From: an uncultured Lachnospiraceae bacterium
GTDB taxonomy: Bacteria > Bacillota_A > Clostridia > Lachnospirales > Lachnospiraceae
NCBI GenBank assembly: GCA_947302185.1
Contig: CAMYVI010000096.1
Location: 1 to 8,912 of the forward strand
Direction: 5' to 3'
Length of the DNA stretch: 8,912 bases
The notes beneath the pieces were generated by a model. That model made no database searches and was not told the DNA's origin. It was given only the letters and a program-made list of their open reading frames with translations. The position numbers and the translations under genes were made by a program. This document shows positions 1 through 6,815 of this stretch, piece by piece. Within the stretch, counting starts at the first letter, position 1, and each line of letters starts with the position of its first letter.

Positions 1-779
1 TCGGAATCGACGATTTCGGACAAGTCGTCGGGCTCGACGACGTCGAGGACGTCATGGGGCCGCGGGAAGCGGCTGAGCTCGAGACCGGAGGAGACTCAGT
101 CATTGTTGCGTCCAGTTCCTCCATGTTCAAGATTACCGACTGCACACTTGCAGTATCCGATGACAGCATGAGTGCTGTCATGACCATGAGCGGAACCGGT
201 TACCTCTATCTGTATATGGGAACAGGCGAAGAAGCTGTCTCTGCAGACGAATCAGAATACATATCATATGAAGAAACGCCTGACGGAGCATATACCTTTA
301 CGGTACCTGTCGAGGCACTCGATAAGGGGATAGACTGCGCTGCATACAGTAAAAGAAAAGAGCAGTGGTATGACCGCACACTTCTCTTCCGTGCGGATTC
401 ACTCCCGCAGGAGGCATTAAAGAACAGTACCTTCACAAATCCATCAGACCTGAATCTTGCAGACGGGACTTATAAAGCTGAGGTGACTCTTGAGGGCGGA
501 TCGGGTAAAGCTTCTGTCGAATCTCCTGCCATAATAACCGTCAAGGACGGGCAGGTCACGGCAGAAATCATCTGGAGCAGTTCCAACTATGACTATATGG
601 AGATCGGCGGTGAACGCTATGACCCCGTTAATTCGGAGGGGAATTCCATATTTGAAATCCCGGTGACAGGTTTTGATTATAAGATGCCGGTCAGCGCGGA
701 TACGACTGCAATGAGCACGCCGCATCTGATAGACTACACGCTCAATTTCGACAGTTCATCTATCACAGAAGCAGAATAA
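1..779 (+). CDS. Two-domain NEAT-like (iron/heme surface binding) protein, 5' partial
   Basis: The frame is open from base 3 to the TAA at 777-779, so the N-terminus lies outside the window. The ATG at 54 has no ribosome site and is probably internal. Two beta-rich repeats are visible. The first (about 123-404) runs from MFKITDCTLAV to WYDRTLLF. The second (about 456-752) runs from DGTYKAEVTLEG through AIITVKDG and NYDYMEIGGERY to PHLIDYTLNF. The second has the layout of a NEAT / iron-transport-associated domain: an opening DGTY, a PAxxTVKDG turn, and a closing Tyr strand where NEAT proteins coordinate heme. No sortase motif or C-terminal membrane anchor follows; the protein ends SITEAE. Its position just upstream of an iron/heme-type ABC importer fits a role in capturing heme or iron at the cell surface. 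The NEAT assignment is by pattern memory, not alignment, and heme binding is unproven. The first 100 bases are more GC-rich (64 of 100) than the next 100 (51 of 100). Confidence 0.65.
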   Translation, partial: GIDDFGQVVGLDDVEDVMGPREAAELETGGDSVIVASSSSMFKITDCTLAVSDDSMSAVMTMSGTGYLYLYMGTGEEAVSADESEYISYEETPDGAYTFTVPVEALDKGIDCAAYSKRKEQWYDRTLLFRADSLPQEALKNSTFTNPSDLNLADGTYKAEVTLEGGSGKASVESPAIITVKDGQVTAEIIWSSSNYDYMEIGGERYDPVNSEGNSIFEIPVTGFDYKMPVSADTTAMSTPHLIDYTLNFDSSSITEAE

Positions 780-791
780 AGAAAATGTATT

Positions 792-834
792 TTCCCGGCA
801 GACTCTCATATACTGTTACTGCCGGGAATTTTCT
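792..834 (+). terminator. Intrinsic terminator after the NEAT-like gene
   Basis: A perfect 10-bp stem, TTCCCGGCAG (792-801) with CTGCCGGGAA (819-828), encloses a 17-nt loop and is followed at once by TTTTCTT. It starts 12 bases after the stop codon of the NEAT-like gene. It should separate that transcript from the importer genes, which therefore probably need their own promoter. Confidence 0.9.
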
Positions 835-945
835 TACAAGCCATTTATCTTCATGACAAGTCTTTTGTGTAATGGCAAGACGCTTTCGCCAGATACCACG
901 ACAGTAAGATAAATAACCGTCAAGCAGACAGAGAGGTCATAGTAC
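835..945 (+). other. Intergenic region before the iron importer; no clear promoter seen
   Basis: This stretch should contain the promoter for the importer genes because a strong terminator precedes it. I could not find a convincing -35/-10 pair: TAAGAT at 905-910 has no TTGACA-like partner at a suitable distance. A small imperfect hairpin (TGGC at 873-876 with GCCA at 888-891) is present, with no obvious role. Confidence 0.4.
931..936 (+). promoter_or_regulatory. Ribosome binding site that supports a TTG start
   Basis: GAGAGG lies 9 bases before the TTG at 946. That TTG opens a frame beginning directly with a lipoprotein signal peptide, so this site decides the start codon even though it is not ATG. 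Confidence 0.65.
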
Positions 946-2341
946 TTGATTACATTAAAATCACTTCTTTATTGTATTCTCACGCTGATATTCTGTACGT
1001 GGCTTATTACAGGCTGCACACCGGACAGAGCAGAAAATCATGCAGATGTATCTTCTGAAAATAACGGTCCTGAAGAAATCAGCTCTGAAGTACTCTCATC
1101 CGCAGCAGGCGAAGCAGCTCCTTCCTGGAGCTCTATGCAGAAAACAGGCGGTATATCACTCGATTATGCCGCAGAATTCTCTGTTGATTTTTATGATGAT
1201 TACAGCCTTATCATAATCAGCGGCACAGACCGTTATCTCCTGATTCCGAAAAATAAAAAATGCCCGGCTGACCTCGATGAGGATATTACAGCAATTCAGA
1301 GCCCGGATACAATCTACCTGGCTGCATCGGCAGGTATGGATTATTTCCGCGTCCTGCACTCTCTCGATAAGGTACGCATGACAAGCACACAGGCTGTTAA
1401 CTGGTCTCTTTCCGAGGTCGTTTCAGCGCTTGACGCTAACGACATGCTCTACGTGGGGAAATACAGCGCGCCGGACTATGAAATACTTCTGAGTGAGGGT
1501 ACCGATCTTGCAATCGACTATGATCTATCACAATCCGGATACAAAAGAGAAAATCGAAAAACTCGGTATTCCCGTACTCGTAGACAAATCCAGCTATGAA
1601 AAGCACCCTCTCGGCCGTATGGAATGGATAAAGCTCTACGGACTGCTTCTCGGCAAGCCGGATGAGGCGGAGAATTTTTATAACAATCAGATAGACTCTC
1701 TTATGGCAGTACCCGAACTGGCAGCGATGCTCGAAAATGATCCGAAATCATATAATACCGCAGAACAGAGCACTTCTTCAGGCTCAGGAAAACATGCTGA
1801 ACCTGACAGGACTTCGAAGCCGGACAATCAGGCAGAATCCGGACATAGCTCCGATCAGCTAAAGGACACAGAGCAAGATGATAAAACCGATTCAAACACA
1901 CTTGCATCTTCTCCGACCGTCGCGTATTTCTACATCACATCCTCCGGTGCGGCGAATATCCGCAGACCGGGAGATTATATTTCACGTATGATTGAACTTG
2001 CCGGAGGAAAGTATGCTTTTGCGGATGTTTCCGTATCTGATGACAGTGCACAGGCCACAATGAATATGCAGATGGAAGCTTTTCTTGACCGCGCCCTGGA
2101 ATCAGATATACTTATTTACAGTACCTCTATTGACAGCGAAGTGAACACACTTAAAGATCTGTTTGGGAAAGTGCCCATGCTGAAACAGAGCTGTGCTGCG
2201 GAAACCGGGAACATCTGGATCACAGGCAAGAACATGTATCAGCAGACCACGGCCGTTGCGCAGATGATGTTGGAACTTCATTCTCTTATGACCGGTAAAT
2301 CAGATGTTTCACAATTAGAATTCATGCACAGGCTGCGCTGA
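946..2341 (+). pseudogene. Iron/siderophore-type ABC substrate-binding lipoprotein, broken by a frameshift
   Basis: Two overlapping frames together encode one periplasmic-binding-protein-family (PF01497-like) lipoprotein of about 464 residues. The first (946-1599) starts at TTG and carries a signal peptide with lipobox ITGC (Cys24), a Ser/Glu-rich linker, and the first lobe up to GTDLAI. The family pattern then jumps to the next frame at about 1517, continuing STMIYHNPD, GIPVLVDKSSYEKHPLGR, MEWIKLYGLLLG and, in the second lobe, NIRRPGDYISRMIELAGGKY, TMNMQMEAF and TGKNMYQQTT, to the TGA at 2339-2341. Without a shift, translation adds about 27 unrelated residues and stops at 1599, losing the second lobe. 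The GTG at 1493 that opens the second frame lies inside the first lobe and is not a true start. A hydrophilic insert sits between the lobes. The likely substrate is a ferric siderophore or heme, inferred from the permease and the NEAT-like gene nearby. A sequencing error is the main alternative to a real mutation. Confidence 0.85.
1736..1912 (+). other. Low-complexity hydrophilic insert within the binding protein
   Basis: About 59 residues between the two lobes are almost all Ser, Asp, Glu, Lys, Thr, Gln, Gly and Asn (for example STSSGSGKHAEPDRTSKP), flanked by conserved family sequence (AAMLEND before, PTVAYFYITSSG after). It looks like a flexible loop rather than a domain. Confidence 0.7.
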
Positions 2342-2473
2342 TATGACAAATGATTAATACTTCGTCAGAGACAGGTTGCATTTAAGCATTCTCATATCAT
2401 ATCTGATCTCAAGAGAATTCTGCGCCGGAGGTCAGTACATATCTACTATTAATCGGATTCGGAGACTCCCGCC
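2342..2473 (+). other. Spacer between binding-protein and permease genes; nothing recognised
   Basis: These 132 bases hold no terminator and no conserved peptide in any frame. An SD-like CCGGAGG (about 2425-2431) has no start codon at a workable distance. The permease frame is closed by TAA at 2450-2452, so the permease cannot start further upstream than that. Confidence 0.5.
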
Positions 2474-3499
2474 ATGTCACAAAGAACTGTACGGCAGGCT
2501 GCCTGCTTCCTTGTGCTCGCACTCCTGCTTTTTATTCTCATCATCCTTAATATCAATTCCGGCAGTATAAAACTGACTCCCGGTGAAATTCTGCGGGTCA
2601 TATCATCCCGGGAAGTCAATGACAAGTCCGGTCAGATCATCCGGCAAATCAGGCTCCCCAGAATCATCGCAGCTGCAGTTCTCGGCGGTGCACTCTCCGT
2701 CTCCGGTTTCCTTCTGCAGACTTTTTTTCATAATCCGATTGCGGGTCCGTTTGTACTTGGAATCTCATCCGGCGCAAAACTCACGGTAGCACTGACTATG
2801 ATTTTCTTTCTCGGACAGGGTATCGCAGTCGGCAGCGGCGGGATGGTGGCGGCAGCATTTGCAGGCGCAATTCTTTCCATGGGCTTTGTCTTAATCATCT
2901 CACTGAGAGTCCGGAATATGTCCCTTCTGGTCGTGTGCGGCGTCATGATCGGCTATATATGCTCAGCTGTCACTGATTTCGTCGTGACATTTGCAGATGA
3001 TTCGAACATAGTCAATCTGCACAATTGGTCTCTGGGAAGTTTCTCGGGAACAAGTTGGGAAAATGTCCGCACTCTCACCATCATTGTTCTTCCCTGCATA
3101 GTACTTAGTTTCCTTCTCGCGAAACCTATGAGCGCCTATCAGCTCGGAGAAAGTTATGCGCAGAATATGGGAGTGAATATCCGTGTATTCAGGCTGGAAC
3201 TTATCCTGCTGTCCAGTCTTCTTTCAGCTTGCGTGACGGCATTTGCGGGTCCGATTTCATTCGTCGGGATCGCTGTGCCTCACCTTATTAAAAATCTCTT
3301 CGGAACTGCCAGGCCTATCGTTATCATCCCGGCATCTTTCCTCGGCGGATCCTGCTTCTGTTTATTGTGCGATCTGATTGCACGATGCGCATTTGCACCG
3401 ACTGAACTCTCAATAAGTTCCGTAACGGCTGTTTTCGGTGCGCCGGTTGTGATCTGGATGCTACTCAGAAGCAGAAAGCATGCCGTCGTATCATCCTGA
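2474..3499 (+). CDS. FecCD-family iron/heme ABC transporter permease
   Basis: A complete 341-residue integral membrane protein of the FecCD/BtuC family, the usual length. Landmarks in order: an N-terminal transmembrane helix (about 10-27); RLPRIIAAAVLGGALSVSG (61-79), directly followed by QTFFHNPIAGPFVLGISSGA (82-101); WSLGSF (185-190); YAQNMGVNI (228-236) in the loop expected to contact the ATPase; GPISFVGIAVPHL (259-271); and the closing TELSISSVTAVFGAPVV (310-326). About nine or ten hydrophobic segments are visible. It should form a homodimeric channel that imports the chelated metal delivered by the binding protein. The ATG at 2474 is preceded by GGAG at 2461-2464, and an in-frame TAA at 2450-2452 rules out earlier starts. 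The ATPase gene follows 42 bases later. The exact substrate cannot be read from the sequence. Confidence 0.92.
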   Translation: MSQRTVRQAACFLVLALLLFILIILNINSGSIKLTPGEILRVISSREVNDKSGQIIRQIRLPRIIAAAVLGGALSVSGFLLQTFFHNPIAGPFVLGISSGAKLTVALTMIFFLGQGIAVGSGGMVAAAFAGAILSMGFVLIISLRVRNMSLLVVCGVMIGYICSAVTDFVVTFADDSNIVNLHNWSLGSFSGTSWENVRTLTIIVLPCIVLSFLLAKPMSAYQLGESYAQNMGVNIRVFRLELILLSSLLSACVTAFAGPISFVGIAVPHLIKNLFGTARPIVIIPASFLGGSCFCLLCDLIARCAFAPTELSISSVTAVFGAPVVIWMLLRSRKHAVVSS

Positions 3500-3541
3500 G
3501 CAGCATAGAATCCTGATTCGGAAATGACGGAGTAAAAATTC

Positions 3542-4633
3542 ATGAATACTATCTCACTGCGAAGCGAAAATCTGACTGCCGGCTATGACCGGTCTCCCGT
3601 CCTCGAGAATATTTCTCTGCTCGCCGAACCCGGCAAGATTCTTACGCTCATAGGACCAAACGGCGCGGGAAAATCCACTCTCCTGAAAACTCTTGCAAAA
3701 CAGCTCAAGCCCATAAAGGGAGCTATCTTTCTCGGGGATGAACCTATTGAGAATATGACTTCGAACCGGCTGGCGAAGAGTATGTCTTTACTGCTCACGG
3801 AAAGAATAAATCCTGAGCTTATGACCTGCAGAGATATAGTCGCAACCGGCAGATATCCTTACACCGGGCGTCTCGGTATTCTCTCGCCGGAAGATCAAAA
3901 AAAAATCGACGAGTCAATGGAACTTACCCATGTAACGGAACTGGCTGACCGCCCCTTCGCCGCCATCAGCGACGGCCAACGGCAGCGGATTCTGCTCGCG
4001 AGGGCTCTGTGTCAGGAACCGGGAGTTCTTCTGTTGGACGAACCGACCTCATTCCTTGACATACATCATAAGCTCGAACTCCTCTCTCTCCTGCGAAATA
4101 TGGTACGGGAAAGAAATCTGGCGGTTATAATGTCTCTGCATGAAATAGATCTGGCTCAGAAAGTCTCTGATACAGTTCTGTGTATAAAGAACGGTAGGAT
4201 GGACAGTATGGGAACACCTGAGGAAATTTTCTCGGATGAGTATATAAAAACCCTGTTCGGTATCGAACAGGGTACATATCTTTCATTTTACGGCTCCCCG
4301 GAACTCCCGGGAGCTGAGGGTAAGCCGTCCGTATTTGTCATCGGAGGAGGAGGCAGCGCCATTCCGACCTACCGGTCTCTGCACAGAAAGGGAATACCCT
4401 TTGCAGCCGGCATCCTTCACAAGAATGATCTGGAATACCCGATTGCCTGTGCACTGGCAGCAAAAGTAATTGCCGAAGAGGCATTTGAACCCATTTCAGA
4501 CGAAACGTTCGAAAAAGCCCGGAAACTTGCGGCTTCCTGCGATGAAGTCATCTGCTGCCTGAAGTCATTCGGAACTCTGAACGCCCGAAATCAGGAACTT
4601 GCTTCAGGTGCACCCCTGTCCAACCGATCATAA
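3542..4633 (+). CDS. FecE-type ABC ATPase with an extra C-terminal domain
   Basis: A 363-residue ATPase that powers the adjacent FecCD permease on the inner membrane face. Residues 1-250 form a normal iron/heme-type nucleotide-binding domain: Walker A GPNGAGKST (38-46), Q-loop region near residues 84-90, signature ISDGQRQR (142-149), Walker B VLLLDEPTS (162-170) and the H-loop His200. Residues 251-363 are an extension that FecE and BtuD lack. It opens with VFVIGGGGSAIPTYRSL, a glycine-rich beta-turn-alpha motif, continues with GIPFAAGILHKNDLEYPIA, and includes SCDEVICCLKSFGTLN. I have a memory of similar tails on clostridial homologues but no name for them. A ligand-binding or sensing role is inference only. 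The last dozen residues look unrelated to the rest, so the tail may be slightly truncated. GGAG at 3529-3532 precedes the ATG by 9 bases. Confidence 0.9.
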   Translation: MNTISLRSENLTAGYDRSPVLENISLLAEPGKILTLIGPNGAGKSTLLKTLAKQLKPIKGAIFLGDEPIENMTSNRLAKSMSLLLTERINPELMTCRDIVATGRYPYTGRLGILSPEDQKKIDESMELTHVTELADRPFAAISDGQRQRILLARALCQEPGVLLLDEPTSFLDIHHKLELLSLLRNMVRERNLAVIMSLHEIDLAQKVSDTVLCIKNGRMDSMGTPEEIFSDEYIKTLFGIEQGTYLSFYGSPELPGAEGKPSVFVIGGGGSAIPTYRSLHRKGIPFAAGILHKNDLEYPIACALAAKVIAEEAFEPISDETFEKARKLAASCDEVICCLKSFGTLNARNQELASGAPLSNRS

Positions 4634-4692
4634 AAGAAATCGTTTAAGGATCTGTTATGAACTCTTCACGCCTGAGTATGAGAAGAAATGAC
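4634..4692. other. Short gap between convergent iron and zinc transporter genes
   Basis: The plus-strand ATPase gene and the minus-strand permease gene end 59 bases apart. No hairpin followed by a T-tract is visible for either strand. Transcripts may end by a factor-dependent route or run into each other; that is inference. Confidence 0.5.
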
Positions 4693-5532
4693 TCAAGTAC
4701 CGTAGCGTACTCTCCCCGCCGCACATGAGATAAAAAATGCAGCTATGTCGATGACCACTATTGTCGAGCCTACCGGAGTACCCGCAAGTATTGAGATCAA
4801 TATGCCGAGCGCGGCACACACAACCGATATGACCGCAGAGCAGATCGTCACGGTCCTGAAACTCCGGAATACGCGCATAGCCGAAAGTGCCGGGAAGATA
4901 ACAAGTGCTGATATAAGCAGAGATCCAACCAGATTCATCGCCAGGACAATAATGATCGCAATGGTAATAGCTATCAGGAGATTATAGCCGTTCACATTTG
5001 TTCCGACTGCTTTTGCAAAGTTTTCATCAAAAGTCACTGCGAAAATCTTATTGTAAAACAGGACAAATGTCACCACCACCGCGACTGACAGGATCACGCA
5101 GAGCCAGACTTCCAGGATATCCAGTGTGAGTATGGAAGTCGACCCGAATAATGTACTGCAGACATCCCCGGACAGGTTCGCTGAAGTCGAAAAGAAATTC
5201 ATGAGCAGATATCCGACTGCCAATGCTCCGACCGATATCATTGCGACAGCCGCATCTCCTTTGATCTTTGTGTTCGTCCCCGTACGAAGGAGGAGGACTG
5301 CACATACTACAGTTGCGGGCAATACGAACAGCATATCATTCGTAAGGTTGAGAACCGAAGCAATCGCAATCGCGCCGAATGCCACATGGGAAAGTCCGTC
5401 GCCGATAAATGAGAACCTCTTCAGAACAAGCGTCACGCCCAGAAGTGATGAGCAAAGTGCGATCAGTACACCGACGATCAGAGCGTATCGAACGAACGGA
5501 AATCCGAAATAATAGACAAGTTTTTCAATCAT
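4693..5532 (-). CDS. znuB: ZnuB-like zinc/manganese ABC permease (ABC-3 family)
   Basis: A complete 279-residue permease of the ABC-3 family (PF00950), which imports zinc or manganese. Diagnostic stretches are LVLKRFSFIGDGLSHVAFG (35-53), DVCSTLFGS (123-131), FDENFAKAVG (168-177), LVGSLLISALVIFPALSA (201-218) and GTPVGSTIVV (251-260). Around eight hydrophobic helices cover most of the protein. Its start overlaps the stop of the ATPase gene as ATGA, so the two are translationally coupled, and a GGAGG site (plus-strand CCTCC, 5540-5544) lies inside the end of the ATPase gene. It is the last gene of the operon. Zinc is preferred over manganese because the first gene of the operon looks like Zur; the permease alone would not settle this. 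Confidence 0.9.
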   Translation of the reverse strand: MIEKLVYYFGFPFVRYALIVGVLIALCSSLLGVTLVLKRFSFIGDGLSHVAFGAIAIASVLNLTNDMLFVLPATVVCAVLLLRTGTNTKIKGDAAVAMISVGALAVGYLLMNFFSTSANLSGDVCSTLFGSTSILTLDILEVWLCVILSVAVVVTFVLFYNKIFAVTFDENFAKAVGTNVNGYNLLIAITIAIIIVLAMNLVGSLLISALVIFPALSAMRVFRSFRTVTICSAVISVVCAALGILISILAGTPVGSTIVVIDIAAFFISCAAGRVRYGT

Positions 5533-6248
5533 TTACCGACCTCCGTTTCCTCAACACCGGCAGTAAAGAGACGCCCTTCGCGGCTTTGCAGATACTCCTC
5601 TTTCGTCCCGAAAAAGACTGTGCTGCCGACATGCAGAATATGTGTCGCGTACCGCAGCGCTGCCTGCACATCGTGTGAGACCATAATTATCGTTACTCCC
5701 TCATCTTTGTTCAAATGCTCGATGAGCGTATACATATCATTTGTCACCTTCGGATCAAGTCCTGAGACAGGCTCGTCCAGAAGCAGTATTTTCCGCGTTG
5801 CACAGAGCGCCCGCGCAAGCAGAACTCTCTGCTGCTGGCCGCCTGAGAGCTCCCGATAGCAGCGATCTGTAAAGTCTGTGATTCCCATGCGTTCTATGTT
5901 TTCCCGTGCAAGCTGCTTCTCTTCCTTGCTGTAGAAAGGATGAAATTTACCTCTAGCCTGACATCCGGACAACACGATTTCCCACACGGAAGCCGGGAAA
6001 TCTCTCTGTACGATGGTCTGCTGGGGCAGATAACCGATTTCTCTGGCTGTAACCCCGTCTCCGGTCGTAATCGTTCCCGACATAGGGCTCATGAGATGAA
6101 GAATCGTCTTCATCAGAGTGGATTTACCGGAACCGTTCTCTCCGACTATGCACAGATAATTTCCTTTATTCACTTCGAAGCTCAAGTCGCGCACAAGGAC
6201 GTCACCTTCATATCCCAGAATCAGATTTTTGCAGGATAATTGAGACAT
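5529..6248 (-). CDS. znuC: ZnuC-like zinc ABC transporter ATPase
   Basis: A complete 239-residue nucleotide-binding subunit for the ABC-3 permease downstream. Walker A is GENGSGKST (36-44), the Q-loop is IGYLPQQ (71-77), the signature is RELSGGQQQR (132-141), Walker B is ILLLDEPVSGLD (154-165) and the H-loop is His192 in SHDVQAALRYA. Length and the short C-terminus match ZnuC/MntA-type ATPases and not the longer FecE-type protein encoded nearby. The ATG at 6248 follows AAGGAG (plus-strand CTCCTT, 6255-6260) by 6 bases. The start is only 13 bases after the stop of the repressor gene, so the ribosome site almost touches that stop. The whole operon lacks a ZnuA-type binding protein, so the partner must come from elsewhere in the genome. 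Confidence 0.92.
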   Translation of the reverse strand: MSQLSCKNLILGYEGDVLVRDLSFEVNKGNYLCIVGENGSGKSTLMKTILHLMSPMSGTITTGDGVTAREIGYLPQQTIVQRDFPASVWEIVLSGCQARGKFHPFYSKEEKQLARENIERMGITDFTDRCYRELSGGQQQRVLLARALCATRKILLLDEPVSGLDPKVTNDMYTLIEHLNKDEGVTIIMVSHDVQAALRYATHILHVGSTVFFGTKEEYLQSREGRLFTAGVEETEVGK

Positions 6249-6261
6249 AATTTACTCCTTC

Positions 6262-6705
6262 TTATTCATTCGGCAGATGTCGGCTTTCATTATCTCTTCT
6301 GCATTCTTCACAGATTCCGTAGAATACTGTTCTTACCGGATCCAGTGAAAAACCGTGATGCTCCAGCATATGCTTCTTAAGATTGGCAATTTCATCACAC
6401 TCTAAGTGGATAAGACTACCGCAGTTTTCACATTTGCAGTGAAAACAGGCAGGCTTGTGACAGTTCGTCTGCCTGTCTATGTATTCAAATAGTGCACCTC
6501 CGTTACTGTCGAGTACATATCGATTAACTTCGCCTGACTCGACAAGTCTGTCGAGTTGTCGGTAAACAGTAGTCATGCCGATCCTGCTGCCCTGATTCTT
6601 CATTCCCTCATAGATTTCCTGAACAGTCATCTGCTGTCCCGGAACAGATTCCATAAACGACAGCATTTCCGTATAGTGTTTTGTTTTGTATTGCGATTTC
6701 GCCAT
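6262..6705 (-). CDS. zur: Fur-family metal-dependent repressor, probably Zur
   Basis: A complete 147-residue Fur-family regulator. The winged-helix region includes the recognition helix GMTTVYRQLDRLVESGEVNR (43-62). Two CxxC pairs, Cys92/Cys95 and Cys132/Cys135, form the structural zinc site. The hinge and sensing region is unusually rich in Cys and His (Cys82, His83, Cys87, His89, Cys90, Cys103). The residue five after the second Cys of the first pair is His100; from memory this position is His in E. coli Zur and Asp in PerR, which argues against a peroxide sensor. Being first in an operon with ZnuC- and ZnuB-like genes is the strongest reason to call it Zur, a repressor that shuts off zinc import when zinc is plentiful. 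The ATG at 6705 has GGAGGAG (plus-strand CTCCTCC, 6710-6716). A general Fur remains possible. Confidence 0.78.
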   Translation of the reverse strand: MAKSQYKTKHYTEMLSFMESVPGQQMTVQEIYEGMKNQGSRIGMTTVYRQLDRLVESGEVNRYVLDSNGGALFEYIDRQTNCHKPACFHCKCENCGSLIHLECDEIANLKKHMLEHHGFSLDPVRTVFYGICEECRRDNESRHLPNE

Positions 6706-6760
6706 TCTACTCCTCCGGAGTTATTGCTGATGAATGTGCCGAACAATATTTTATCTAATT

Positions 6761-6772
6761 CCATAATTATGG
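6761..6772. promoter_or_regulatory. Perfect 12-bp palindrome in the zur leader
   Basis: CCATAATTATGG reads the same on both strands. It lies about 56 bases upstream of the repressor start codon, inside the predicted 5' leader and touching the base of the leader hairpin. It could be a downstream operator, but its even symmetry differs from the odd-centred boxes known for Fur, PerR and Zur. Confidence 0.45.
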
Positions 6773-6810
6773 CGCCTTTGCACCGGAATCGGATTCCGGC
6801 CAAATGCGCC
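6771..6810 (-). promoter_or_regulatory. Long hairpin in the 5' leader of the zur operon
   Basis: Nested inverted repeats: GGCGC (6771-6775) with GCGCC (6806-6810), one mismatch, TTTG (6777-6780) with CAAA (6801-6804), a small asymmetric bulge, then CCGGAATC (6783-6790) with GATTCCGG (6792-6799). In the minus-strand transcript this starts about a dozen bases after the predicted start point. No T-run follows, so it is not a simple terminator. It may stabilise the mRNA or act as a structural switch. Confidence 0.55.
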
Positions 6811-6815
6811 TGATT

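Noticed and set aside
1493..1530. Programmed ribosomal frameshifting in the binding-protein gene
   Set aside because: No slippery run, no hungry or stop codon at the junction and no SD-like stimulator are seen; a 5-bp loss at a short repeat explains the break more simply.
2376..2570. Small plus-strand frame overlapping the start of the permease gene
   Set aside because: It has no ribosome site or recognisable motif, and its second half is the permease gene read in another frame.
3965..3990. Unusual ATPase signature ISDGQ in place of LSGGQ
   Set aside because: Asp-containing signatures (SDGE/SDGQ) are familiar to me in Firmicute iron-type ATPases, so this is not evidence of inactivity.
5126..5512. 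Plus-strand frame of 128 codons within the zinc transporter region
   Set aside because: It lies antisense to the ZnuB-like permease, which has clear family motifs; the frame has no family features.
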